Of a stretch of DNA of 64,000 nucleotides, positions 8,473-16,947 are shown piece by piece (position 1 is the stretch's first letter; the number at the start of each line of letters is the position of its first letter). The notes beneath the pieces were generated by a model, which made no database searches, was not told the DNA's origin, and saw only the letters and a list, made by a program, of their open reading frames with translations. This stretch comes from JAHFTY01 sp964584785 (GTDB lineage Bacteria > Acidobacteriota > Terriglobia > 20CM-2-55-15). The translations under genes and the position numbers were made by a program. The stretch is from contig CAZPBY010000011.1 in NCBI GenBank assembly GCA_964584785.1, forward strand, positions 67,493 to 131,492. Reading direction: 5' to 3'.

Positions 8473-9804
8473 CTAAATCAGTTTCTTGTATCGGAATACT
8501 GCGGGAATCAAAGAATCCAGCCGTGACTGGCTGGGATACAGCTGGAATAATTCGAAACAAGTCCGAGAACCATTCGCCTCGGCGTGGACGTAGCATTCCA
8601 GCACCATCTTCTTGTGCTCCGTCACGTAATCGGCCGCACTCCAAATGCTCCGGTCTTGCGCAACCGTACTGAAGAGAAGATAGCCCAGCATCGCCGTTTT
8701 GAAGTAACTTCCATACCGAAGATCCGAAAAGACAAAGAACAGCCCGACCGGCACAAGCATCGTGTAGCTGACATATCGCGAAGAAAGAGCCTGATTGGCG
8801 CCAAATGAGGATCGGCCCAGGGTTATCAGCAAGGCGAACATCACTCCGTAGCCGACAAGAAACGTTCCTGTAAGCGCATTTCGCCGATCGCTGGAGCGAA
8901 GGCCGGCAACTCCAATCGTTCCGGCGAGCAGCGTTGCCAACACCAGCACAAAAGCAAGTGGAGTCGTTGCCGGACCCGGCGAGAATATTCCAGCGCCTAG
9001 CGCGAAAAACCCCTTACTGATCGCCGCCATGAAATAAACAACCATGTTTGCGGAAAGCCGGGAAGCCGGGCTGACCTGGAAGTCCCGGGCAAATCCCACG
9101 AAATAAGACGCAATGATCAGTGTGTTGGCGGCGGTGAAAGCGATCCATTGAGGAGTAGCCTGTTTTTCCTCGCGGTGTTCGAATACCAGGAACAGCGCCG
9201 TTATGAACGGTAGCAGCAGACCATGAAGACTCGAATATGCACTCAGAAGAGAAAGGACAGTAAGAGCGACGTTTCGCCGCGTGCGCAGATTCCCTGGGCA
9301 AAGGTTCACGACGAGAAGCCACAAGACCGCGAACCACAGCGGCAAGATGAACATGAGTTGGAAGCCCCAGATGAGGTTTTCCATCTGAAGTATGTTGAGG
9401 ACCGTCAGAGGTATGACAAGGTCCAGAACAGAAATCCTTCCGGCGGTCTTGTACCTCAGCAGAACGAGACCTGCCGCGGCAGCGAAAATAAGAGTGGCTG
9501 TCACGTAGATCTCGACGGTCTGGCTCCAGTTCGTTAACCTGGCCAGCCCTTTCATCAAAAGCAAACCGACACCGATTCGATGCTCGTCATGCTGCGATAG
9601 AAGGAGTTCCTTTAGTGAGGCGTTGCCGATTAAAAGACTGCCGACATCCCACTCATCCCAGAAAGGGACATTGACCGCGTTGCTCACGACGAAGCGGAAG
9701 AAGTGGCGGCAAATGACGCAGGCGCCCAGCGCGAAGAGCACCAACTGTGCTTTAGTCGACAACAACAGGTGTGCCGGCGACCTTCTGGTGTTATGCCATT
9801 CCAT
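8473..9804 (-). CDS. Multi-pass membrane protein, probable GT-C-like glycosyltransferase
   Basis: About 443 residues with roughly ten TM helices. The loop after the first helix holds VPFWDEWDVG and SQHDEHRIGV, a WDEWD plus HDEHR signature seen in uncharacterised bacterial membrane proteins of GT-C topology. The start at 9804 (MEWHNTRRSP) overlaps the stop of the preceding GT87-like gene by 14 nt, which suggests translational coupling; the frame stays open to 9840, but that would lengthen the overlap. The gap to the downstream gene is 16 nt. Biochemical function is unknown; membership of a surface-glycan operon is inferred from the two GT87 neighbours. Confidence 0.65.
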   Translation of the reverse strand: MEWHNTRRSPAHLLLSTKAQLVLFALGACVICRHFFRFVVSNAVNVPFWDEWDVGSLLIGNASLKELLLSQHDEHRIGVGLLLMKGLARLTNWSQTVEIYVTATLIFAAAAGLVLLRYKTAGRISVLDLVIPLTVLNILQMENLIWGFQLMFILPLWFAVLWLLVVNLCPGNLRTRRNVALTVLSLLSAYSSLHGLLLPFITALFLVFEHREEKQATPQWIAFTAANTLIIASYFVGFARDFQVSPASRLSANMVVYFMAAISKGFFALGAGIFSPGPATTPLAFVLVLATLLAGTIGVAGLRSSDRRNALTGTFLVGYGVMFALLITLGRSSFGANQALSSRYVSYTMLVPVGLFFVFSDLRYGSYFKTAMLGYLLFSTVAQDRSIWSAADYVTEHKKMVLECYVHAEANGSRTCFELFQLYPSQSRLDSLIPAVFRYKKLI

Positions 9805-11032
9805 TCGGCAACTCGGAGTGCAGCCGGACCTGAAAGACAAGGAACGTCAGTATGGGTAGTGACACCAGGAAGAAATGAGAAGGCATCACAAACAACAAGA
9901 ACGGAGCGGCAAGCATCCCGACACACGTCAACACCATGAAAAAGGGGAAGCGGTTCAGGATGTAGTCGCCCGCTATCAAGCGATTCAAGAGAATCGCGAC
10001 CGGAATCACCAGGTAACAGACGTCATGAACGAACGCATAGTAGCTGACCGTCACACTCACCGTGATCGCAACAAGGAACGCGGTGCCCGAAGACGCCTTG
10101 CGCAATGCCGGCCGTGTCGCGACAACCATCAAAGTGAGCATCGATGCGGTAGCGATGGCAATTTGTATCCATGTTTCCGGCCAACGGCCATTCGCTAGCC
10201 CAAAGATGAGTCCGCGCAGATTGGCCATGAGTGTGACATCGAGAGGAAATCCTCCGCCTGCGCCGACGGAAAACAACGACCGCGCAAAGATAACGGCTTT
10301 GGCAGGACCGATCACCATCAGGGAAACTACAAGAGCAGCCCCAGTCGACATAGCGAAGCCTGAAAGGAATCGCCAGCGTCGCCAGACCAGAAACAGTAAG
10401 GCAATCGGGCCGACAATTTGAGGCTTGAATGCGCCAAGTCCGACGAGCAGGCCCGCCGGGAGATCCTTGCCGTCATCCAGGTAGACGAAAGCGGACGCCA
10501 GAAGCGCCAGTAGAATGACGGAATCCTGTCCTTGAATCAGGGCCACGCAGACCGGCAGGAATGCCGGAAACAGCAGTGCAGGCAACCATCTCCAGCAACG
10601 AGCAATCTCAGCGAGCTTCGACCTGAGGACGTGTACCGTCAGGCCGAGCACAACAAAATTGATGCCCAGAAACATCAGGTAAGCGGCGCGATAATTCAGC
10701 AGTGAGAGCGGAACGAACAGAAGCGCCTGGTACGCCGGCCTGATGAATGGGAGCGCACCCTGTTCCACACTAACGACAGCATTTTGGAAGTGCCACTGCG
10801 ATTCATAGTTATACAACTCGCTGGAGTGGCCCGTGCGCACCATGTACCCGGCTGTGTAGAGTTGACGGAAATCCGCGTGGCCGCTCAAGGCCGTAGGCAA
10901 AAAGGCGAGCAACACCAGCATTTGAAAACTGGCGAGAAGAGGAACCAGCGCCAAAGTGGCGTCCTTCGTCAGCTTGGGCAAGTCCAGTTGATCGAGCCAC
11001 GAACGCAAATGGCCCTGGAAGTCGTTTCGCAT
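9791..11032 (-). CDS. GT87 family (DUF2029) polyprenyl-phosphate-mannose-type mannosyltransferase-like protein
   Basis: About 413 residues, multi-pass, with the GT87 hallmark in the first loop: DFRQLYTAGYMVRTGHSSEL, then LYNYESQ and PFIRPAYQALLFVPLSLL. Characterised GT87 members in actinobacteria are polyprenol-phosphate-mannose-dependent mannosyltransferases with GT-C fold, acting on the outer face of the membrane; the sugar used here is unknown. The second ATG at 11032 is preferred because GAGGA lies 6 nt upstream of it and directly abuts the ATG at 11038. It is the second gene of the minus-strand membrane-protein operon and a paralogue of the next gene upstream. Confidence 0.8.
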   Translation of the reverse strand: MRNDFQGHLRSWLDQLDLPKLTKDATLALVPLLASFQMLVLLAFLPTALSGHADFRQLYTAGYMVRTGHSSELYNYESQWHFQNAVVSVEQGALPFIRPAYQALLFVPLSLLNYRAAYLMFLGINFVVLGLTVHVLRSKLAEIARCWRWLPALLFPAFLPVCVALIQGQDSVILLALLASAFVYLDDGKDLPAGLLVGLGAFKPQIVGPIALLFLVWRRWRFLSGFAMSTGAALVVSLMVIGPAKAVIFARSLFSVGAGGGFPLDVTLMANLRGLIFGLANGRWPETWIQIAIATASMLTLMVVATRPALRKASSGTAFLVAITVSVTVSYYAFVHDVCYLVIPVAILLNRLIAGDYILNRFPFFMVLTCVGMLAAPFLLFVMPSHFFLVSLPILTFLVFQVRLHSELPNGMA

Positions 11033-11128
11033 TGTCATTCCTCGATCCGTCTCGGAATAGCGCCATCCGGCAGCCGCACGGTTGCCGGGTAATTCGCGCG
11101 GGGGCAGATGTTAATCTAAGGGCTTTTC

Positions 11129-12352
11129 TCAGGCAATCGTTTGTTTATCGGCACTACTATTCCCGGAAAGGTGGACGGCGGCGATCGCGAATGTAATCAG
11201 TATGGGACACATGACGTACATGTGCAGCCCCTTCAGACCTATCGCGACAATGGGAACGCCGAATAACAGCAAACTACTCGCACTAAGCGCTGTTCTCCAC
11301 CACCCCTGTCCAAACCTGAAATCCGGGCAACCGAGGACTAGAAGAACGGCGAGCAGCATCAGGCTCAGGTCGTGGTAAAGCGAATGAAAACCAGTGACGA
11401 TCGATACTGCGAGTGCTGCGGCAAAGAGCAATTCCGGTCGCCCCCCGCTTCCGAGATCCTGGCGGCGCCAAACCCAGGCTACAAACGCGATTAGTGAAAT
11501 TGCAGTTAGCGCAGAAAGCAGAGTAATCCACGATGGAGCGATTCGACCGCTGAGGACGACCTGGAAGAAGCTGTTTACGGACATCATGTGGAAAGCAGGA
11601 ACAATGCCGTTATACGGATGGGCCGGGTTCGTCGCGATTCCAAAGAGCAGCTGGACGTAGGAACGCACGCCATCGACGCCTACAGCGACAATGGATATCA
11701 CTCCGAGAATCATTGCCATGGTGGCTAGTCCGGCAAGGGTTGCCCACTTCCGGCGCACCAGGTAAATCAAGGCAAACGGCACAACAAGTTGAAACCGAAA
11801 GAGCCCAAGCCCCAGAAACAGACCCGCGCGATAATCACGTCCTGCTTTGACGCTCAGGTAGACCAGCGAGTACAGCACAAGCAACACGATCGAGGTCTGA
11901 CCCTGGAGAAATGCGACCCACACCGGCAGGTAGGCAAAACAAAGTATCAGGTACTGGAAGGTTGGGGTTGGAACTGGGGCAAATGGGCGAATGGCCCAAC
12001 AAAACCAAAGCCAAAGCAGGATGTCGATAAGACCCCATAGAAAGTAGGCTTGGAAATACGACATCCAGGCGAAAGGCATGACGAAGAGAGCTTCAAACGG
12101 CGGGTGAATCACAGGCAGCAGCCCGGAAATGTGAAAGACTTCCTTCTCGGCGTTCATCTGCTCCTGGAAATCGTACAGATGGGCAGCATCGCCATGACGC
12201 ATGATCCAGGCTGCGATGTACATGCTGTTGAAATCATTTCGGGCCGCTTCGCGGGATACGACTTCAAATCCAAGTACTGCCAGAAGCAACAGGACAGTGA
12301 CGGCAACGCCGATTCGAACGTCCCGTACCGATGTCTGGCCGCCATCTGACAT
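11129..12352 (-). CDS. GT87 family (DUF2029) mannosyltransferase-like membrane protein
   Basis: About 407 residues with around ten TM helices and the GT87 first-loop motif NDFNSMYIAAWIMRHGDAAH followed by LYDFQEQ, then VIHPPFEALFVMPFAW. It is clearly related to the downstream GT87 gene but not a recent copy. The open frame reaches a GTG at 12406; the ATG at 12352 (MSDGGQTSVRDVRIG) is chosen because GGCGGAG lies about 11 nt upstream and it precedes the first TM helix sensibly. It appears to be the first gene of the minus-strand group, divergent from the J-domain gene with about 130 bp between them, where a shared promoter region is likely. Confidence 0.78.
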   Translation of the reverse strand: MSDGGQTSVRDVRIGVAVTVLLLLAVLGFEVVSREAARNDFNSMYIAAWIMRHGDAAHLYDFQEQMNAEKEVFHISGLLPVIHPPFEALFVMPFAWMSYFQAYFLWGLIDILLWLWFCWAIRPFAPVPTPTFQYLILCFAYLPVWVAFLQGQTSIVLLVLYSLVYLSVKAGRDYRAGLFLGLGLFRFQLVVPFALIYLVRRKWATLAGLATMAMILGVISIVAVGVDGVRSYVQLLFGIATNPAHPYNGIVPAFHMMSVNSFFQVVLSGRIAPSWITLLSALTAISLIAFVAWVWRRQDLGSGGRPELLFAAALAVSIVTGFHSLYHDLSLMLLAVLLVLGCPDFRFGQGWWRTALSASSLLLFGVPIVAIGLKGLHMYVMCPILITFAIAAVHLSGNSSADKQTIA

Positions 12353-12479
12353 TTTGCTGGTGACTCCGCCTCGCCAGGCCGGATCGTAACACGCCAAAGG
12401 ACCCACGGGTGCCAGGTAGACGGAAGAATTCCACTTGTGCCGGCATGCCTAGTGTTTATTATCGGGCCGGGGGATTTGT

Positions 12480-13088
12480 GTGAGTAGATCGCAAAATAAC
12501 GGCAATGGGTTTCGAGATTATTACGAAGTCCTTCAACTAAGTCCGAACGCGGACGCCGACACCATCAGCCGGGTCTATCGCATTCTGGTCAAGCGATATC
12601 ACCCGGACAATCAGACGTCTGCCAACGAAAAGAAATTTGCGGAAGTTCTCGAAGCGTACCGTGTCCTGTCCGATGAAGAAAAACGCACCGCTTATGACCT
12701 CGTTTACGAGGAGAATCGGGCTGCATTGCTGAAGATCTTCGACGAGGCGTCGGGGACAAGCAGCTTTGAATCTGATAAACGCATTCTGGACGGCATTTTG
12801 TCGCTGCTTTACGTTGCGCGCCGCAGGGACCCGGTAAAGGGTACGATGGGTACGATCCAAATCGAACGGCTGCTCGGATGTCCGGCCGAGCATCTCGAAT
12901 TTCATATCTGGTACCTGGTGGAAAAGAAGTGGATTGAGCGTCAAAGCAACGGAATGTTCGCCATCACGGCTGCCGGCCTGGACCATATGGTCGAGGAAGA
13001 CTCGCTGATCGTCCGTCGCAACCGGCTCCTCGCGGAGAAGTCCTCGTCTGCGAGCGAGGGCAGGGTCAAAGAGATCGAAAAAACCTGA
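12480..13088 (+). CDS. J-domain protein with C-terminal winged-helix-like domain
   Basis: The 202-residue protein starts at GTG 12480 after a GGGGGA ribosome site. Residues about 13-75 form a J domain with the DYYEVLQLSP start and the HPD motif at 41-43, which stimulates DnaK ATPase. There is no Gly/Phe region or zinc finger, so it is not a canonical DnaJ. Residues about 100-175 (IQIERLLGCPAEHLEFHIWY, then LVEKKWIERQSNGMFAITAA) read like a winged helix with a recognition helix and wing, ending in a short coiled, charged tail. It sits directly upstream of the pilins and divergent from the glycosyltransferase operon. A regulatory or co-chaperone role for the Tad locus is inference. Confidence 0.8.
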   Translation: MSRSQNNGNGFRDYYEVLQLSPNADADTISRVYRILVKRYHPDNQTSANEKKFAEVLEAYRVLSDEEKRTAYDLVYEENRAALLKIFDEASGTSSFESDKRILDGILSLLYVARRRDPVKGTMGTIQIERLLGCPAEHLEFHIWYLVEKKWIERQSNGMFAITAAGLDHMVEEDSLIVRRNRLLAEKSSSASEGRVKEIEKT

Positions 13089-13161
13089 CGCCTATCGCCT
13101 GAAGACCGCGTATTTCCTATTGCCAAAAGCGTGTCTCTCTGGTTGAATCACGATCGGCCAG

Positions 13162-13180
13162 CCCGGAATCGGATTCCGGG
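13162..13180. promoter_or_regulatory. Short perfect dyad upstream of the first pilin gene
   Basis: A 9-nt arm (CCCGGAATC), a single G and the exact reverse complement form a dyad 38 nt upstream of the first Flp pilin start. No T-run follows, so it is not a convincing intrinsic terminator. It could be an operator or an mRNA hairpin in the pilin leader; there is no equivalent upstream of the second pilin. Confidence 0.35.
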
Positions 13181-13218
13181 TTAGGTTAGCGAAACATCCC
13201 AAGGAATGAGGAGAAGTT

Positions 13219-13404
13219 ATGGCTAAGATGCAGCATTTATTTAACGCCCTCCACCAGGACGAAAGCGGCCAAGGATTGGTCGAATACGTTCTCGTCATCG
13301 CGCTCATCGCACTCGGATCGGTTGCCACAATGTCCAGCGCCGCAAGCGCAATCGCCCAGGCGTTCGACAAGCTCGACAACAAGCTGGTCAGCGCACTGCC
13401 GTAA
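13219..13404 (+). CDS. flp: Flp-family type IVb pilin
   Basis: This 61-residue prepilin has a charged leader ending in DESG, then GQGLVEYVLVIALIALG. The motif G-x4-E-Y is the prepilin peptidase site of Flp pilins, with cleavage after the Gly of DESG leaving a mature pilin of about 45 residues, mostly one hydrophobic helix. A strong GAGGAGAAG ribosome site sits a few bases before the ATG, fitting a highly expressed structural protein. It is the major subunit candidate of the Tad pilus and is about 84 percent identical (51 of 61 residues) to the second pilin at 13836. Confidence 0.95.
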   Translation: MAKMQHLFNALHQDESGQGLVEYVLVIALIALGSVATMSSAASAIAQAFDKLDNKLVSALP

Positions 13405-13835
13405 ATCAGCACCGGTTTTTGGCAAGCCCGCATAAGCGCCTATCGCCGCACCACTATCTTTCACTCCAACAGGAGCGGGTGCGGGTTTGCTTTTCTTCAT
13501 CGTGCCTCTTGTCTAGTAACCCGGCGAGGTCCGCGCGCTGCAGGTTCGTAGTGTCTTACTAGATACTGTCATACTTATCACTTAGCCACCTGGTGGACAC
13601 CATAGTGAGTAACGCCCATTTCACCTGCAGCGTCTACTAACTTAAGTGTATCCACCAACTTTTTAGTTGACTGCTTTTCGTCATCGCACCTATATTGTGC
13701 CCTGCCAATAGTTCCATTGTGTAGAACCATTCGGCAATTGCCAAATGTATATGGTTCTGCTCCAATGGCGGCGGGTTCATGGCATTGACAGCCTAATGCT
13801 GCGAATACCGACATCCCAATGATTGAGGAGAGAGT
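13405..13835. other. 431-bp spacer between the two pilin genes, no convincing gene
   Basis: The spacer is visibly richer in A/T than the flanking genes. A minus-strand ORF of 78 codons (13578-13814) is present; its end (LVDTLKLVDAAGEMGVTHYG) has a weak look of the ExbD/TolR C-terminal segment but lacks the TM helix, so I do not call it. The 30 nt before the second pilin repeat the pattern before the first pilin (ACATCCCA, then a GAGGAG-type ribosome site), consistent with a duplicated leader. No clear sigma-54 type -24/-12 pair was found. Confidence 0.5.
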
Positions 13836-14021
13836 ATGGCCAAGATGGATCGTTTACTGAATGACCTTCACACCGATGAAAGCGGTCAGGGGTTGGTCGA
13901 GTACGTGCTCGTAATCGCGTTAATCGCATTAGGGTCCGTTGCGACAATGTCCAGCGCCGCAAGTTCAATCGCGCAAGCGTTCAATAAGCTCAACAACAAG
14001 CTCATTAGCGCCGTTCCGTAG
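13836..14021 (+). CDS. flp: Flp-family type IVb pilin (second copy)
   Basis: The second 61-residue Flp prepilin has the same DESG/GQGLVEY processing site and an identical hydrophobic helix region (VLVIALIALGSVATMSSAAS). All ten differences from the first pilin lie in the leader and the C-terminal third (for example AFNKLNNKLISAVP). A GAGGAGAGAG ribosome site precedes the ATG. The conservation of the assembly helix with divergence elsewhere suggests both are functional, perhaps co-assembling or used under different conditions. Confidence 0.95.
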   Translation: MAKMDRLLNDLHTDESGQGLVEYVLVIALIALGSVATMSSAASSIAQAFNKLNNKLISAVP

Positions 14022-14054
14022 ACTGCTCCCAGCTTCATGTGCGTTTAAGAGATC

Positions 14055-14663
14055 GTGCCGGTGTCGAAAGGTGCCGGCCAGATCCTTATTCTACCCACAT
14101 TTCTGGAAACGGGCCTGGTGTTAACCGGGCTTCATCTATCGGAGAACGACGTGATCTTTGCTTTGGCGATCGCTGTGGTAGCCGCCGTCGCAGATTTGCG
14201 TACTAAGCGGATACCCAACTGGTTGACGTACGGAGGGATTATTAGCGCTTTAGCTGGGCGTCTAGTGATGCTGGGTTGGCCTGGCCTGAAAGACGGGCTG
14301 GAAGGCATGCTTCTCGGCTCTTCCGTTTTCCTGATTCTATTTGTGCTCGGCGGAATGGGCGGCGGTGACGTCAAACTGATGGCCGCTGTCGGCGCGTTTG
14401 CGGGAACAGCCTCGATCGCGCCGCTTTTGATCGCGACTGCAGTAGCAGGTGGTGTCATGGCGGTGGTCATGATGACACTTCGCGGTCGGATACTGATAAC
14501 GCTGTGGAACAGTCTTGAACTAGCGCGTCATCACATGACGGCCGGGCTGCAGCCACACCCCGTATTGAATGTGCGTGAGTCTCATTCGATGCGATTACCA
14601 TTCGCGCCGGCTATCGCCGCTGGAGTTTTGTATTGTTTGAGCCAGACATTTCCGTGGAGGTGA
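14055..14663 (+). CDS. cpaA: Prepilin peptidase TadV/CpaA (A24 aspartic peptidase)
   Basis: A multi-pass membrane protease with the two catalytic aspartates of the A24 family: Asp47 in AAVADLRTKRIPNW and Asp105 in GGMGGGDVKLMAAVG (GxGD motif). It lacks the N-terminal methylase domain of PilD, as expected for the short CpaA/TadV type. It should cleave the leaders of both Flp pilins and the TadE proteins. The GTG at 14055 gives 202 residues; an internal GTG near 14118 would remove an unusual N-terminal stretch, so the start is uncertain. It is followed after 3 nt by cpaB. Confidence 0.88.
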   Translation: MPVSKGAGQILILPTFLETGLVLTGLHLSENDVIFALAIAVVAAVADLRTKRIPNWLTYGGIISALAGRLVMLGWPGLKDGLEGMLLGSSVFLILFVLGGMGGGDVKLMAAVGAFAGTASIAPLLIATAVAGGVMAVVMMTLRGRILITLWNSLELARHHMTAGLQPHPVLNVRESHSMRLPFAPAIAAGVLYCLSQTFPWR

Positions 14664-14666
14664 TTC

Positions 14667-15584
14667 ATGGACCTGCGCCGCATATTAATTGCATTCGCGC
14701 TATCCGCTGTCATATCGACAGCATTAACCGTACTGCTTGCGAAGAAGTTGCGTCCGAGTAGCTCGGGCCCCGCTGTCATCCAGGTGGTTGCAGCTTCGAA
14801 GCAGCTGGCGGCCGGTGTTCCGCTTACCGCACAGGATCTGACAACTATCTCGTGGCCGTCGAACATCCCATTGAACGGATCGGTTAACAAGACTGAAGAC
14901 GTGATCGGACATCCACTCCGCGTTTCCGTCGATGCGATGCAGCCTATTTTGGACCGGGATCTCGCTGCGGCTGGATCCGGGTTCGGCCTCGCGGCAAGGA
15001 TTCCTGCCGGGATGCGCGCCACCGCGGTTCGATCGAACGAGATCGTCGGCGTTGCAGGCTTTCTTTTTCCTGGTTCACGAGTGGATGTGCTGGCGACGTA
15101 CGCCTTGTCGAACGGCCCTCTGGCCGGTCTTCTGGGCGGAGGTTCGCAGACGTCCACGCAAACAGTACTGCAAAATGTAGAGGTCCTTACCGCCGGTACA
15201 GCCACGGAACCGGATCCGCAAGGACGACCGCAGACAGTCAATGTCGTCACACTATTGCTTACGCCTGAGGACTCACAAAAGCTGTTGCTCGCAAGTTCTC
15301 AGGGTTCCATTCAATTTGTACTGCGCAGCGGCGTGGATCGCGACAAGTTGACGATTCCACCAACTCGGATTAGCCAGTTGACCGACGCCAGCAACGCTCC
15401 GCTTGCGGAGCAGCTGATGAATGCCGTGACACGAGCGCCGCGAGCGCAGGCACCAGCGCCTGCTCCTGCTCCGGCCCCCGTTGTTCAGGCGCCGCCGGCA
15501 CCGAAAGCGCCGGAACCGTACGTCGTTGAAGTGATACAGGGCACACAGAGATCGACTCAGAAATTTGCAGGACCTGGTCAATAG
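14667..15584 (+). CDS. cpaB: Flp pilus assembly protein CpaB/RcpC
   Basis: The 305-residue protein begins with one TM helix (about 5-25), then an SAF-type domain (QVVAASKQLAAGVPLTAQDL, then TISWPSNIPLNGS). The central CpaB region follows (RIPAGMRATAVRSNEIVGVA, FLFPGSRVDVLATY), and the tail of about 60 residues is rich in Pro and Ala (APAPAPAPAPV). CpaB is a periplasmic partner of the CpaC secretin, probably contacting peptidoglycan. A GGAGGTG ribosome site lies before the ATG. It is the second gene of a tight run cpaA-cpaB-cpaC-cpaE-cpaF-tadB-tadC. Confidence 0.92.
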   Translation: MDLRRILIAFALSAVISTALTVLLAKKLRPSSSGPAVIQVVAASKQLAAGVPLTAQDLTTISWPSNIPLNGSVNKTEDVIGHPLRVSVDAMQPILDRDLAAAGSGFGLAARIPAGMRATAVRSNEIVGVAGFLFPGSRVDVLATYALSNGPLAGLLGGGSQTSTQTVLQNVEVLTAGTATEPDPQGRPQTVNVVTLLLTPEDSQKLLLASSQGSIQFVLRSGVDRDKLTIPPTRISQLTDASNAPLAEQLMNAVTRAPRAQAPAPAPAPAPVVQAPPAPKAPEPYVVEVIQGTQRSTQKFAGPGQ

Positions 15585-15586
15585 CC

Positions 15587-16945
15587 ATGAGAGCAGCTAC
15601 ATTAATTCTCATTCTAGTGTTCCTTGCCGCGCCACTGTACAGCGCGCCACCACAGCAGACCGCCGAAGGGCAGACACTTCACGTCGTGGTGAACAAGTCG
15701 GTAGTGGTCAATGTACAGGCACCCATTCAGCGATTACTGACCAGTAATCCCGCAGTCATCGAGACCGTAGTTACGACGCCTTCACAGATCGTCGTCTCAG
15801 GCAAGGCTGCCGGCGTCAGCAGCATGATCATCTGGGACGGCCCGGATCACTCACAGCTGCTGGATGTCGTCGTGGAACCCGACGTCTCGGCGTTCCGAGC
15901 CGCGATCGAGCGCGCCTATCCGAACCAGTCCGTCGGCGTCGAGACCAGCGACTCGCGCCTCATTCTGTCCGGCGCCGTCACTTCTCAGAGGATTATCGAT
16001 GACCTTGTGAAGATGGCCGGTCTGTACTCGCCCCAGGTCGTGAACCTGTTGAACCTTGGCGACGTTCATGCCCGCCAGATGATGCTGGAGGTAAAGTTCG
16101 CGGAAGTAGACCGCACCAAGATCTCCCAGTTCGGTATCAATGTGCTGAGTACCTCGGCTGCGAACACGCCCGGAGCTTTGTCGACGCAACAGTTCGGGGC
16201 CCCTTCTCTTCAGTCGGCAGGCATCGGAGGCGCGAGCACCCAGCGCGGCAGCGCATCGTTTAACGTTCCCGATCTCCTGAATGTCTTCCTGTTCCGGCCC
16301 GATCTCAACCTTGCGGCGACGATCAAGGACCTCGAACAGAAGGCGCTTCTGCAGATTCTCGCGGAGCCGAACCTGATGGCGTTGAACGGACAGCAGGCAA
16401 GTTTTCTTGCCGGCGGCGAATTCCCGTTCCCCGTTGTTCAATCCGGACAGAGTGCGGGAGCGGTTACCGTTCAATTCCGGCCATTCGGTGTGAGGCTCGA
16501 CTTCAAAGGAACCATCGGTGACGACAACATCATCCGTCTTCATGTCGTGCCTGAAGTCAGCGCGTTGGATTTTTCGAACTCGGTTTCCATATCGGGATTC
16601 GTCATTCCCGCTCTGTCGACGCGCAAGGCGGAGACGGAGATCGAACTGAAAGACGGACAGTCTTTCGGCATCGCCGGACTGATGGATCACCGTGCTGTGG
16701 CACAGATGAACAAGCTGCCCGGTTTGGGCGATATCCCGATTCTCGGACAGTTGTTTCGATCGAAGCTCGTCAACCGAAGCAATACGGAGCTGGTCGTCAT
16801 CGTGACGCCACGGATCGTCGATCCGGTGAAGACCACCGCAGCGCCGCAGCCACCCACAAATGCGATGCCGTTCCTGGATTCGCCTTCGTTCGACAAAGGG
16901 ATTCCCGGAAACAAAAACCTGAAGACACCACGGCAACAGGATTAG
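15587..16945 (+). CDS. cpaC: Tad secretin CpaC/RcpA
   Basis: The 452-residue outer-membrane secretin has a signal peptide (MRAATLILILVFLAAPLYSA), a pilus/secretin N-terminal domain (VNVQAPIQRLLTSNPAVIET), a BON-like domain (about 105-150) and the C-terminal secretin domain. The latter shows VPEVSALDFSNSVSI and the conserved end GLGDIPILGQLFRSK, then NTELVVIVTPRIV. It forms the gated outer-membrane channel for the Flp pilus. It starts 2 nt after the cpaB stop. A Pro/Asp-containing tail of about 40 residues follows the secretin domain. Confidence 0.95.
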   Translation: MRAATLILILVFLAAPLYSAPPQQTAEGQTLHVVVNKSVVVNVQAPIQRLLTSNPAVIETVVTTPSQIVVSGKAAGVSSMIIWDGPDHSQLLDVVVEPDVSAFRAAIERAYPNQSVGVETSDSRLILSGAVTSQRIIDDLVKMAGLYSPQVVNLLNLGDVHARQMMLEVKFAEVDRTKISQFGINVLSTSAANTPGALSTQQFGAPSLQSAGIGGASTQRGSASFNVPDLLNVFLFRPDLNLAATIKDLEQKALLQILAEPNLMALNGQQASFLAGGEFPFPVVQSGQSAGAVTVQFRPFGVRLDFKGTIGDDNIIRLHVVPEVSALDFSNSVSISGFVIPALSTRKAETEIELKDGQSFGIAGLMDHRAVAQMNKLPGLGDIPILGQLFRSKLVNRSNTELVVIVTPRIVDPVKTTAAPQPPTNAMPFLDSPSFDKGIPGNKNLKTPRQQD

Positions 16946-16947
16946 TC

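Noticed and set aside
13162..13180. Intrinsic terminator at the dyad before the first pilin
   Set aside because: No T-run follows the stem and the gene downstream begins only 38 nt later, so it is kept only as a possible regulatory dyad.
13578..13814. Minus-strand ORF of 78 codons in the pilin spacer with an ExbD-like end
   Set aside because: There is no TM helix, no ribosome site and only weak similarity over about 20 residues; it could be a gene relic, but nothing supports expression.
13089..13835. Sigma-54 promoter for the pilins
   Set aside because: A TGGCA at about 13779 has no GC element at the correct 12-bp distance; no -24/-12 pair was found in either pilin leader.
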